64,000 nucleotides of DNA from Acanthaster planci (GCF_001949145.1 NW_019091434.1:309353-373352), one strand, 5' to 3'. Positions 48,901 through 58,330 are shown, counted from the first letter of the stretch. The notes: generated by a model from the letters alone, not told the origin. Translations and numbers: made by a program.

Positions 48901-51900
48901 GAAAATATTCAATGTAAAAAGGCTATATAGCTTTGAAAAATCACCACCTCAACAATAGCAAAAGCTGTTTGAAAAACACATTTTATTTCTGGAGAGTTTG
49001 GGTACAATCCAACACATGTGTTTCAGATCGTCATGGCTGTGTCAGACTTAAAAGGCTCAGGAAAGGCCAAAATTTAGAAGTACATGTAATTGTTTCAGTG
49101 TGACGTATCCATCCCCGCAATGTTTACCACGCAGCTATTAGTTTCGCACGTTGCTAAGTGTCTAATGGTTGGTTCACGGCACGCAAAACGTAAGACAGAG
49201 GCGCCTGTCTCTGTCGTCAACGACTCAAGATTGAACAGCAGTACCGAGGCCAATGTCGCACAAGTATGGAGTTCCATATCTGCCGTCGCCCGTCGTGCGT
49301 CGCACGTCGCCCGTCACGCGTCGCCCGATGTCCCTTGCCCGTCAAATCGATTGCATAGGACCTGCAAAAGCCGAGTTTAACAAATGACAATGTTTCCCAA
49401 TAAGGCAAGTACAAATCCCACCTGCAAAGCATATACTAGTCCCATATAATGCTAGACTACCCCTGCCCTTGACAAGAAAATGTGGCCTTTCTGAGAATTC
49501 AACCAACTGTTTTGGGGGAAAAACATTTTCAGCAAAAATGTTCAGGCCAACTTATCCCCAGTCTAATTCTAATTTGCACACTGTAAAAATATGCTGACTT
49601 GTTTTCATCAAATCCAGAAAGAAAGCTATCAACCGATACAGATATTCCATTTTGCCCTCTCAATTTCATCTTGAAATCCAGAAATACTAGACAGTGCTGT
49701 GTATAACAAACTGTTTATTAAATGTATTGTTCGGGGCAATTACCACTTGGTTTAAGTTTCAGAAAACACGACGTGTTGGTTTTTGTGTGTATGCCATGGT
49801 AGAAAGACCAGTAAGAACAGGTTGTCCATATCAGCATTATTAATTTGGCTAACAAGTAACGTTACTGTTTAAAGACTTCTGTGAGCTTACCTGCAACTCA
49901 TGTAAAGTCATGTCTAAGTTGGAGTATACAGCAGATTTCATCATAGGTATATCCACCCTCAAAATATTGTTGAATCAGTTTGTCTCTTATGAAAAATATT
50001 AAGGATTCAAACATTGTAAATAATTTATTATATACATTGAGTTCTGTGGGATATCGTGCAGGGACAGACAGAAATATTACATAGGCTATAGGCCTAACGT
50101 CAGGCCGTTAACGAGTAAAGTTGCGTCTAGAGTAACTAAGTTATCAAGAAAACAATCTACCCTAACAAAAGTCTTTTTTAGAAAGTAGGTTTACGGTAGC
50201 ACCATGGACGTATCTCTCTTGTGAGTATTTGCGGTTCTGAANNNNNNNNNTATGGTGCTACCGCAACCCTACTTTCTATTATACCTCTTCTCCATGCAAA
50301 CCTTCAAGACTTAAAAGTCTATTTTGTTAATTTATTTATGTAACAAAAAATGGTATTATTTCATATACACGTCACTTAACCGATGTCAGAATATTATTTC
50401 TTCTTTCAAGCGGAGTTTGGTGCAACTGCAAAAACGAATACATCTTCTAGTTCTATTGCTAAAATGAGAGTCAGCCATGGTGGATCGTTCGAACAAGTAC
50501 ATGTACATGTGAAACGATCAGGGGTCAAAGTTAAAAATACCACTGCGCAAGCGTGACAAAAAAAACCCCAAAAAACAAAAAAACACGGACGACGCGCGAC
50601 GGGCGACGGGCGACGGAAAATGGCATGTTTGGAATTGGTAAATGGCAGAATTGGGACACAACAAAAAGCAAAAGGGGAAGGGAGACGGGTGACGGGCGAC
50701 AGCCGACGGGTGACGGGCGACAGCAGATATGGAATTCCATACACAAGTCTCATTGCGGGTCGAAAATCTCCGAAATGCCTTACCTCTGCAGTGCGCGTGC
50801 AACAAACCTACTGTACTAACCGAAGCTATAAATTACATACCTAAGGACGACACAAGTAGAAGGGTGCATCCTACAAACATCGGCAGATGAAAGCCAAACC
50901 TGTGATGAAGACAAGTAATATCTTCCATTCACAATCTTTATAAACTTTCACTTTAGTCCCACAGTTTTTGTCTGTATGTCGCTCGTGCATGAGCAGTGTT
51001 TAAGTCCGGTCACCAGAGTCGCCGTCCGGCTCACATCAGGACCGAGTCCGGGCCTTGAGTGACTTGCCTCGAGTCCAGGTTTTGAGACACTCAGTCTCAA
51101 TCCTTGTTCAAAGCCCAAAGTTACTCACTTCTAGTAGTTCGAGTCCTGGGTCATTTGACTCATGTCCCAGGTGGAGGTCCTGATGAGTGACTTCCGTCGA
51201 GTCCCGGTGCCGAGTTCCTATACATTCACTGTTGAAGATGCTGATATTTAAGCTCATAAGCATGTACAGGTATTAGCATAAAGTACTTTAGAACTTAAAG
51301 TACAAAATAGTTGATCTTAGTCCTATGCATGGTAAGTTATGCACTATGAAAAGGACACATGCGCTTAGGAGCACGGTCGCAGTGCTGGCGGCTGTAGAAG
51401 TTCTAGGCTTGTAATGAAGTGAGGCTTTAAAGTAAAACTTAAGGTATATCTTTATCATTTTTGATCAATAACTTTTGTTCATCGTGATGAAAATATGAAT
51501 CAATTTGTAAATAAATTGAAAAAAATAAGTCGACATTTTTAAGGAGTGGTTCTCGCTCCCTAAAAAGCTATGTCCGACACAAGGGGTCTTTTTGAAACCC
51601 TGCCTTCGTGTCGTACCTTGCTGAGGTTTGGTGCATGTTCTGCTTTGGGGAGAATAATGACATAAGAGCATATATCAGTTGACTTTGTTTTAGTTGACAA
51701 GGATTTCAGAATGGTTTAATAGTAAGGGGCAAAATAGTGAGAGTAGTTGGCAGTGAGTCCTGGCCTTAACGGCGTGGGATTGGGCCCTCCGAGGGCCACG
51801 GGAAGCTTTAGGGCTCTTCCTTGATAAAATTTTCCATCATCTTATAGAGTGAAGGAATTCCTGTTAAAAAAAAAAAAACACTCCGAAGTGGCTGCGTGTC

Positions 51901-54900
51901 AGGTTGTGCACGCGTGTGGTAGCTTGTACCTGTTAAGGCCAAATCACCTTTATTATTACAAAGGACTCGTACTTAGTTTATTATTTAAAAATGTACGTTT
52001 CACATGAACATGGATGTGGTATCAGTTGATTTTTGCTATGAACAAAAGCATGGCATAAAGGTACTTCTTTCCTCTCCAGGTTATCCAAGTGCACGTTGTG
52101 AAAACCTTAAAGACTACGCGCGTTGTACGTTGGCATTGGTGGTGGAAATAAATCTAAGGAAATAAAAACTTTTGTTGGTAATGTAACTCCCTACTCCGAG
52201 TCCTTTGCTAATGTGACTCAGTCAAGTCGGGGATACCTAAATTGCAAACCTAGAAAGACTCAAGCCATACAACATTGTGCGTGACATTTCAAGTTAACCA
52301 AGTACAGTTGTCTGCTCTAGCAATTAAGTGTACATGATTGTATTGAATAGTGGAATATGAACAAGTCGCATGTTCAGCTGCTTGTGTAGCTGCTTTACAT
52401 GCAAAGTGAGTGAATAAAATAAAATGCTTTCGTTTGCATACTACCTTTAACGACATCAACAGATGGGCTTGATACATGAGGCATGGAGCACTGGCAATTA
52501 AAATATCTAAGGTGGATCAGTTTACGTAGCGGTTCCCATCTTGTACATGTAGTAGCAATTCCTGTTCTCCCTATTGTTCTGTATATGCGTGTTAGAGAGT
52601 CTTGGGTTTATTATGCTGTTACACAGAGAATCTTACTTGATGTTGGACAGATCGACTCATAGAGTCTCTATACCAAATCAATGTCCTCAATGCTGAACGG
52701 TCGTTCTGTGGGTTTTATAGATTTTGAAATGCACATCCACTTTGCATGAATAAACGTCCAACAAAATGTTTTCATGTCAAGATAAAAATTACACGAGCTC
52801 ACCTTTCGCAGATGTAATTTCCAAAGAATCCCATTACGACCCGGATCGCGAACTGACAACCGAAGAACAGGCCCATTTGCGTGTTGACAGCTCGCTCGCA
52901 CTCCTTGTACGGCGACTCGTTAACGTCTGTCGCTGTAATGGGCCCGAGGGAAGTCGGGCTGTACCCGGTAACATTTCCCAGTCCCGCGAAGGTTGAACTG
53001 TCCAGACCGAGACACATGTCGAGAAAGACTACCGGTAAAATGGGCACTGCGAATTCAACAAGAATGCTGATATTCGTTTCTTTTTAATGAAATGACATAC
53101 AAATAGGAGATTGTAATTGTATTTAGATATTACTAAAACTACAATTTCCTACTTACAATGTCATTTTTATTAATAATGGCCACACATTATGAAGGGGTGC
53201 GTTCGCGTTCTCCACCTCAATCTTTGACAAATACATAATGGCAGTTACAAGGTCAACATATTAATGTTAAGGCTTTTTAACATATCCGCATAAAGTGAAT
53301 GTAACATGGAAACAGTCACAGTCATGTTCGTGGAGTTGTTTGGCAAGCTCGTTTGGCGAAACGCAATGTTGCGGTTTACATTAATTGCTCAACGTCAGGA
53401 CTGTATATGAAAGAGAAAGGGAACAGAAGGAAAAAGTACCGAGGGAAAGGGTTGGAAAGCGTCGATTGCGTTGGTAATGCCTGCGAATTTATCCCCCCCC
53501 ACACACACACTGTTTATAGTTGGTTAGGTTACGTGGCTTCGCTTATGTTGGAAATGCCCATGTGAAGGAATTCAGAACAAAGCACCTACATAAAGCTCCC
53601 GGCCATTATTTCAAGGCTTGATCATTGGATCAGATGAGGAATTCGGGTAACGACAATGGACTTCTGAATGTCATTCCTAAAAATATAACTCGCATAATGC
53701 CATGACAATGTAGCAACCTAAAAGATGCTGTCGATAAAGCTGTTTAAGTGAAAAGATTACCTCAATTTTTCAAAGTACATGTTGTAGTCTGTACAAATAT
53801 TTCAGTTGGTTGGACTCATCGTAACTGAAATTTTGTGTGACATTTACCCGACATCTTTGTAAAAATGATAAAAGGGTCCATGAAAACCTCCGTTGACAAA
53901 CTGTGTATTATTTAAGAGTATGCCAGTAACACGGGGATGTAAAATGGAATAAAATCCCTTTGTTGTGGTAAAACTTACTGACCCCTCGAATGAATATTTT
54001 AATCCTGACAAATGATGGTGACAATGAACGTGTGACATACATTTGAGAACCAACAATTATAGTCAGACACCCTTTTGGACATGAAAAAAATTCCTGTGGC
54101 CGCGGAATGTTCTAACGTAAAATACATGTACACGTACATGTGTACGTCCACGTATACGATGCTCTCTCGCCCTGTAAAAGCATGTGCCCATCCTATACGA
54201 CCAGTGTATGGTGCAATTTTTACACGAGTACAATTAAATGAACAGCCCTGGCCGATTTGGAAACATTTCTTACCCTTAGTCTTTCACTTTTCATGAAAGC
54301 TCTTCTTCGTCTTTATCAACGCGCTTTCTTTGATTTCCCAAATATCGTGGGCGCGGCGCCTGACTTCAGCAATCGCTTAAATTTAATCCCAAACGAGTCG
54401 TACGTGTTCGGAAGAAAATACTGTGGGTAGAAATGTGCACTGCACGGCGTGGAGCTTGCTGTCGCTTTCTGCCATCTGGCCCTGGTCAGCCTGACTTTCG
54501 ATGTCCAAATTTGTCTAAGTTCGCTTTGGTTGGAAAGTTATGCAGACTTGTCCCATCTTTATAGGTGTTGCCGTAGGCTGCAGCAACAAATCTGGTCTGC
54601 ATGATTTCTCAGCTTGCCCAAATATTGGACTAAATTTTCCGAATTCAACCCATGACAAGTATTGACGTGCTTGCGGCGCGGGACGATGTCTTCTCAAATG
54701 TACGTCACAGATATGTTAATGATATAACTCCCGGGGGCGGGGCAGTTTCGCCCAAAATTTGGTTAATTTTCTTCTCCCATTTGTTAATCAAAACAACAAC
54801 CTTAACGTTCTGGATATCGTTTAAAAACGTAAAATTTTCAATTAGAAACAACAGTATTTTCATGGGCCCTTATATAAAATACACAATCTGATACAAGTAC

Positions 54901-56415
54901 ATATACTTATTTATGAAAAAGAGGAAAAGGGTTTCTCCGTCGTAGAGTATAACTAACACACGTTTTGTCATCAATTACTGAAAGAACAAATTAGGTCTAT
55001 AGTGCAGTCACAATCACATTTGTCAGTATACGCCAAACAATATTTTTGTCACAATTTGCTGTTGTTTGCTTACAACAGACACAAAAAAGCTAAAAACTTT
55101 ATATAACATAAAATCAGACCAATTTTAATAAGCGCAGAGTAGTGATCCAAATTGGCAGGGATTTTTTATGAGGGGAATGCAATAAAAAAAATCCTACCAG
55201 TTTCGATCACTTCTCTGCCCTAATTAAAATTGGTCTGGTTTATGTAAGCCTACGTAATGTTCTTCAAACTACAAAAACGAGAAAATTCAAAATTAGATGA
55301 CTGCAGTAAAAACCATAAAAACATGAAAATTCAATCATTTTCCTCGTGTTTAAAACTAATTTCAATAAAATGTTCTTTAAAAAGTCAGTTACACGGGAAT
55401 GATAATCCTTTATCTCTGTACCAGTAATTAAGTCTATTAAGCCTATGCGGAGAAAAGATCAGACAAAATTAGTTCGTACTTAGGAGAGAGCAGGTAAAAA
55501 GTATGACAAATTAATTTGTTATTTGAAATATGATCCACCAAGAATGACCTTTTCTTTCATTAGATTTCATAGAATTGATGTTTATTTCAAGAACATTCAA
55601 AAGACTAGTAATCATGGAGAAGTTGTGAAATCCACAATACCGAGATCACATGCAGTTTGTTTATAATTTAGTGTGAAATAAAGCTGGTTAAAAAGACTCC
55701 AAATCCTCCTAGAAGTTTGCAATTAAAATTACAAAGGGTACCTTACACCTATTGACCGCGGTTGAATCACTGTTTCTGAAAAAAGGCTTCGGATTTTCAC
55801 AGTGAACGCTACATCTTTTTTGAAATTTTGAATTTTTTTTTTTACAATGATCCTTAGTTGATCTTTCTGTTGGCCGCAATTATTTCAGACCGGCTTACCT
55901 TTTTTTTTCTAGATCAGAGAGTTTTGAAACTCATTATTGGGCTTCTTGCCTTTGATGTCACGTACTGTACTTATTCGAAGTACTCCCAAACCTCACTTTC
56001 ATGAAAATTTAAGGCTCCTTTTCATGGATGTAATCTACGTAAAGTATTACAACACAAGACGTGAAAGGAATTTTTGACTCTTCTGGACTGTTCTAACAGG
56101 GGTATTTACGGTAAACGCGGCTATTTTTCCAATTTTACTTGCCTCTATAGCTTGTTCACAGCAACGTCAAAAAAACTGCGTTACATGAGTATGTGATATC
56201 ATCAGAGCGGTATCAGTTAGTATATTAAGTTTGCTTTTATACTAGCTCTTTGTCGTCGCAAGATTGAAAACAGATACCGCAAATGAAAGAAATGAAAAGG
56301 TGAACTTACCGACTACAGCCAGTAAAAATTCATCCAAAAACAGGGCGGTTGACGCGACCACTACCAGAGTTACTCGGGAGTCACGGACTCCACGAAGTGC
56401 TGTCATGATTGTCAT
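36753..56415 (-). CDS. SLC18A (VMAT/VAChT)-like vesicular transporter, complete 14-exon gene
   Basis: Fourteen exons join in frame into 464 residues: 56415-56310, 53046-52803, 50899-50841, 46603-46520, 45015-44920, 44672-44583, 40034-39939, 39192-39097, 38928-38850, 38729-38678, 38401-38338, 38227-38108, 37568-37523 and 36915-36753. It is a 12-helix major-facilitator H+ antiporter of synaptic-type vesicles by family. Seen: TM1 ALFLDEFLLAVVVPILP, a luminal loop with two N-glycosylation sequons (Asn60, Asn78), TM4 Arg151, DNDETRG after TM4, SPPFGG, LLEPSLPIWM (Glu272), EWQLG, YKIGRWLCA, TM10 Asp359 and GFPW. Compared with monoamine transporters it has Gln100 for the TM2 Lys and Ile386 for the TM11 Asp, and the luminal loop is short. 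Family membership is secure; the substrate is not. A plus-strand GPCR gene lies in the sixth intron. Confidence 0.93.
37523..37568 (-). CDS. SLC18-like exon 13: TM11-TM12 (GFPW)
   Basis: A 46-bp exon encoding PALSAALVNVIGFP plus part of Trp. It matches GPSAGGxIxxxIGFPW. The donor is gtaagc. Confidence 0.92.
38108..38227 (-). CDS. SLC18-like exon 12: TM10 and TM11
   Basis: Encodes SLDATTCALFNLLVEQRHRG then AYGGAATLTIITFSIGFVV. Asp359 matches the essential TM10 Asp. The RHxxxYG motif is kept. The TM11 Asp of IAD is replaced by Ile386. The acceptor is attcag and the donor gtaaaa. This is the most divergent exon of the gene. Confidence 0.9.
38338..38401 (-). CDS. SLC18-like exon 11: TM9-TM10 linker
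   Basis: Encodes IPFGGNIAGLIAPMTMFGLS F, equivalent to IPFAxNIxGLIAPN of VMATs. Phase 0 in and 1 out, with donor gtaagt. Confidence 0.92.
38678..38729 (-). CDS. SLC18-like exon 10: TM9
   Basis: A 52-bp exon reading WLCAAVSMVVLGIALSA, in line with the RWLCALLGMII segment. It ends in phase 0 before gtaaga. Confidence 0.92.
38850..38928 (-). CDS. SLC18-like exon 9: TM8
   Basis: Encodes IVFLPLSIASIIGSLVLGYF then SYKIG, matching the VAFLPASISYLIG...HKMGR region. The donor is gtaagg. Confidence 0.93.
39097..39192 (-). CDS. SLC18-like exon 8: TM7, LEPxLPIWM
   Basis: Encodes VLTIASMGFGLLEPSLPIWM then LGTMDVEEWQL. LEPxLPIWM and EWQLG are the strongest SLC18A signatures, with Glu272 conserved. The loop cysteine found in monoamine transporters (ETMC) is Asp here. 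The donor is gttgga. Confidence 0.95.
39281..39407. mobile_element. MITE family B copy 3
   Basis: Ends ctaaaggccgtgtccgaa and ttcggatgcagcattag flank a core shared with the other two copies. It lies in the SLC18-like intron just upstream (in gene sense) of the exon at 39097-39192. Confidence 0.82.
39939..40034 (-). CDS. SLC18-like exon 7: cytoplasmic loop to TM7
   Basis: Encodes IVIYDHSTTQEKVGVMATVR then LLLDPLILVQA, matching the LLKDPYIL motif that opens TM7 of the family. The donor gttggt is non-consensus at +3, but phase and homology agree. Confidence 0.88.
41894..42913 (+). CDS. Orphan class A (rhodopsin-like) GPCR, intron-less, nested
   Basis: A 339-residue receptor from the ATG of MSNSMTTEGPDDLKL. 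Seen: TM1 GNSLSIIITH (Asn1.50), TM2 LAVCDLI (Asp2.50), TM3 cysteine in GFCMAHA, ERY at the end of TM3, Cys in extracellular loop 2 (ALFCNF), TM5 WVVTPLITISVMYY with Pro5.50, TM6 FAFCWTPYTV, TM7 SFLNVFIYCLFNRPFR and helix 8 with several Cys near the end (ECGWRC) that could be palmitoylated. TM3 position 3.32 is Thr, not the Asp needed by aminergic receptors. It lies on the opposite strand inside intron 6 of the SLC18-like gene. The frame continues upstream without an ATG, so the start is the first ATG. It is unrelated in detail to the 22.5-kb receptor. Ligand unknown. Confidence 0.93.
   Translation: MSNSMTTEGPDDLKLSVPFHVARTCGIVMVCVPTIVGNSLSIIITHRVSELAESTKVLMTCLAVCDLIIGVLGVAHVVASAMNFWPFGQGFCMAHAILTLFSVTMSIVFITFLNVERYVAVTMPLRFPSLFQRQRVIVVVTIGSVFCLLVTASFVCFYERPVVLLNTAALFCNFDFSNVLLRMAMLCLWVVTPLITISVMYYRLIRISRYHARRIQPGQLVRVGADLQGALVHGSDRKALRTFIAVTAAFAFCWTPYTVSGAYAALSGTALSELLELVVFWLAASNSFLNVFIYCLFNRPFRKTAKKFIGKKLRECGWRCSTMPRQIRCEVEDEVDPAS
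43038..43043 (+). terminator. Likely poly(A) signal of nested GPCR gene
   Basis: AATAAA 125 bp after the GPCR stop codon, in an AT-rich context. The position fits a short 3'UTR for an intron-less gene. Confidence 0.5.
44583..44672 (-). CDS. SLC18-like exon 6: TM5-TM6
   Basis: The acceptor is tttttccag. It encodes SPPFGGVVFFYLGKAAPFII and IAGFLGLLA, equivalent to GPPFG...VGKTAPF in VMATs. The donor gtgcgt was chosen because it joins in phase to the exon at 40034; the frame continues open a little further, so this boundary is the least certain of the set. Confidence 0.85.
44920..45015 (-). CDS. SLC18-like exon 5: TM5 with DNDETRG
   Basis: Encodes LGLLAYRFRDNDETRGFVLG then IAISGFAVGTM. It matches the MLAxxYxDDxERG motif and antiporter TM5 of SLC18. 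The acceptor is ttcacag and the donor gtaaac. Confidence 0.92.
   Translation of the reverse strand, partial: LLASLPTDFVITTRQEGLFWESPSVGLLSAR
46520..46603 (-). CDS. SLC18-like exon 4: TM4
   Basis: Encodes YAIAESHAVYFTARMIHGLA then AIPNDVA. Arg151 matches the conserved TM4 Arg of the IARSLQG motif. The donor is gtgagt. Confidence 0.9.
47079..47655. mobile_element. MITE family C copy 3, split by family A
   Basis: Left end ttcacaat (47079-47086), then the family A insertion, then agtgtgcctcgaggagtttg and inverted inner arms (gccaatcacaaagcgcaaa, ggccaacacgttgcaaactc). The right end is degraded. It is in an SLC18-like intron. Confidence 0.75.
47088..47518. mobile_element. MITE family A copy 3, nested inside family C
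   Basis: 431 bp from gagggatttcacataagcg to attgggatccctc. It interrupts a family C element: cacaat lies to the left and tagtgtgcctcg to the right, which join in intact copies. It lies in an intron of the SLC18-like gene. Confidence 0.88.
47660..47974. mobile_element. MITE with perfect 18-bp terminal inverted repeats
   Basis: 315 bp bounded by ggtgcgttcgattagctt and its exact reverse complement aagctaatcgaacgcacc. Sub-terminal cttacacgtgtaag is itself palindromic. No coding capacity; I could not identify a convincing target duplication. The exact termini suggest recent mobility. Confidence 0.88.
49264..49343. repeat. GACGGGC-type repeat unit, minus orientation
   Basis: Starts gtatggagttccatatctgc and runs into cgtcgcccgt-type repeats. 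The same sequence occurs in reverse at 50588-50742. Confidence 0.8.
50180..50277. mobile_element. Hairpin MITE with an N gap in its loop
   Basis: Left arm agaaagtaggtttacggtag then caccat; right arm atggtgctaccgcaacccta then ctttct. The arms are about 26 bp with two mismatches. Nine N at 50242-50250 replace part of the centre. Confidence 0.85.
50242..50250. other. Assembly gap (9 N)
   Basis: A short N run between the arms of a hairpin element, which probably caused the sequencing or joining failure. Confidence 0.99.
50588..50742. repeat. GACGGGC-type repeat unit, plus orientation
   Basis: Contains blocks of gacgggcgacgggcgacgg and gacgggtgacgggcgacag, ending cagatatggaattccatac. It is inverted relative to 49264-49343, about 1.3 kb away, both in the same SLC18-like intron. 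Confidence 0.8.
50841..50899 (-). CDS. SLC18-like exon 3: TM3
   Basis: A 59-bp micro-exon, phase 2 in and 1 out, reading FGFHLPMFVGCTLLLVSSL. It aligns with the GYPIPIFAG-type TM3 of VMATs. The donor is gtatgt. Confidence 0.9.
51000..51230. repeat. Degenerate GAGTCC-rich low-complexity repeat
   Basis: Many imperfect gagtcc/ggactc-like words (gaccgagtccgggccttgag, cctcgagtccaggttttgag, cgtcgagtcccggtgccgag). Noncoding; intronic. Confidence 0.6.
52803..53046 (-). CDS. SLC18-like exon 2: luminal loop 1 and TM2
   Basis: The longest exon. It completes VPILPVVF, then a luminal loop of about 45 residues with NVT and NES sequons and Cys47/Cys85. TM2 reads QMGLFFGCQFAIRVVMGFFG. The TM2 Lys of monoamine transporters is Gln100 here. 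The donor gtgagc follows the codon stub of Arg117. Confidence 0.92.
55107..55244. mobile_element. Near-complete palindrome, MITE-like
   Basis: Arms cataaaatcagaccaatttt and aaaattggtctggtttatg, with matching inner blocks (gcagagtagtgatccaaatt, gatcacttctctgccc). 138 bp, able to form a long hairpin. In SLC18-like intron 1. Confidence 0.82.
56310..56415 (-). CDS. SLC18-like exon 1: start and TM1
   Basis: The first in-frame ATG (56413-56415) follows an in-frame stop upstream; a second ATG is three codons later. It encodes MTIMTALRGVRDSRVTLVVV and ASTALFLDEFLLAVV with the TM1 acidic residue Asp28. The donor is gtaagt, and the exon ends one base into a Val codon. Confidence 0.9.
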
Positions 56416-57764
56416 CCTGTGTAATCTCGGGAAAGATCTACGTCTTCGATGGTTCTTTTTCTCGAAGTTCGTCAGTTTAGTGTGGTGGCTCTCTCCAAAT
56501 GGCTATCTTTCAACGCGGCGTTGTCAGGACGTGCGGAGGTGTTTGTTTGCTTCTGGAGGTCTCTGCAACATCGAACTTTGGAGTTTTTCAGTGAGCTGCC
56601 CAAGTACATTTGGTCATGTTGAACGAACCAGGCTGAAACGTTCCGCAAAAATTGGCAAATTTGCTGATAGTTGTTGATCGACGGTAAATGACTTCATACA
56701 TCACCCTGATAAAATGCCACAGTCTTGTCTCAAAGAGCTGTTCTAAGTTAATCCTCTTGCCGCATCCGGCTGGTGGCAAGCAACAGCTGGTCGGTTTGAT
56801 GATGGCTGAATGCTTCCTGGTCCAGCTTCCATGCAAACTCGATTCTCAAATGAAAAAGGACCTGTTTCCACTCAAGCTCATGCGCACTTGTGCCGACTAA
56901 CCTTCCAGTCTCACCTCGTTGGGTTTTTTCCGCCCTGCGTCAATTCATTACAACGTATACTAATTAAAATGCTGCACCTGTGATCAATGCATATTTTAAA
57001 CAAATCGTGGGAATAATCCAAATGCGGTAGGAAATTCTATTTCTTCTTGGCATGAAGACTTCAACGTTAAAAATATACACTATTAATAGAGCAGCAATGT
57101 AAATTTGCTTTCTGGTCGCGAGCTCGGTGGAGTGTTTGCTATTGTATTTTAAACTGCTCTCGACAGCTGCCGTCGTTAATTCGTACTAAACTCTTTGAAT
57201 GACTTACGTGGCTGTTGTAATTTGCTTGAGTAAGGATAAGCAAACAGTCGAAGTTGTGGGTGCCATGGTGAAGAAACCTCCTGTAACCTTAAGGATTAAA
57301 ACACCCTCCCCTAGGGAAGCCCTTTGAATAACTCAATTCGATATTCTAACTGCTGAGTGTCATGTTGTCTCTTTGATTCCACGGAAATTTGCAGGTTTAC
57401 AGATTAGTTAAACTCCAATGTTGAAATTGAACAAGTCTCGATAAACGTACACGAACATAATGTCTTCTTAAGCATTTCAATTTGTGCAAATGTTAGTTAC
57501 ATTCAGTTCTGACCTTTTGAGAAGTCACGGCTATATATTTTTGCATACCAAGTAGTCAACAACTGTTCTTTGCGGTGGAAATAATTGAGATCACATGTGC
57601 AGAGTGTTGAGTCAACTCGATTTAGCATGCTTCCAGTATTGTAAAGTATACCGGAAAGCTATATTCTGCAAATTTGTCATTTCAAATAGGGTCAATCGAC
57701 TGATTTTTAAGATGTAGGCAACACTTAGGTCTGAGGTGGTGCAAAATGTTTTTCTCCTAGCTAC

Positions 57765-57850
57765 GGACAGATGGACAGGCAGCCCGACAGACAAACAGAT
57801 AGCCCGGCAGACTGACAGACGACAACACAAAGACATATCTAAGAAAATGA
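57765..57850 (+). repeat. Degenerate GACA/CAGA microsatellite
   Basis: A run of ggacagatggacaggcagcc, gacagacaaacagatagccc and gactgacagacgacaac. On the other strand it reads as Cys/Leu/Ser/Val repeats, which explains the open frames there. Confidence 0.8.
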
Positions 57851-58179
57851 TACGTAGAACTAACAGCAAGACAGAAAATTATCAACTGAGACCTGGAGTT
57901 CAGAGACCAGGAGCGAGACCGTAAAATCGAGACCAAGACAGACAGAAACCTTAATTTAAATGTTGCATATGTGATGTACATACTACGCACCAGTTTCACT
58001 CTTTTTCATCAATGCTGGATTAGCTGAGTCCCCACTCTTACAGTCTAAAAACAATCAGACCGATTCCAATTTAAACAGATTTGTCGGTCTGAAATGAAAA
58101 ACATTTCTCCATCTGCAGCATACGGGGAAGTACAGTGAAACTCAGTAACTGGTTCGGCGGGGGTGGGTTTCAACAACCT

Positions 58180-58330
58180 GTTGGTACCTGGAAAGAGTGG
58201 CCAAAATAATGGAATGCTAATCCCGGGCTTCAATATGCTGACTTCTACCGACTTCGGCAGCTGGTGACAATAAAATTGTAGTGATACAGGAAAAAGTGGC
58301 CAAAAATAATAGAATTCTAAGCCCAGGCGT
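58180..58330 (+). repeat. Local direct duplication
   Basis: Two units share ggaaagagtggccaaaataa/ggaaaaagtggccaaaaata, then atgctaatcccgggcttcaa/attctaagcccaggcgttaa. Spacing is about 103 bp. Confidence 0.65.

Larger units (their letters stand above)
37600..56300 (-). other. Introns of the SLC18-like gene
   Basis: Thirteen introns, from about 100 bp up to about 5 kb. Intron 6 (40035-44582) holds a whole GPCR gene. Others hold MITEs (39281, 47079-47974, 50180, 55107), the GACGGGC repeat pair (49264 and 50588) and a GAGTCC-rich stretch (51000-51230). No additional coding exon was needed or found. Confidence 0.8.

Noticed and set aside
50406-50819. Open frames with Arg/Ser/Pro or Thr/Gly repeats
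   Set aside because: They are translations of the GACGGGC-type repeat, not genes.
57612-57999. Minus-strand frames rich in Cys, Leu, Ser and Val
   Set aside because: They are translations of a GACA-type microsatellite.
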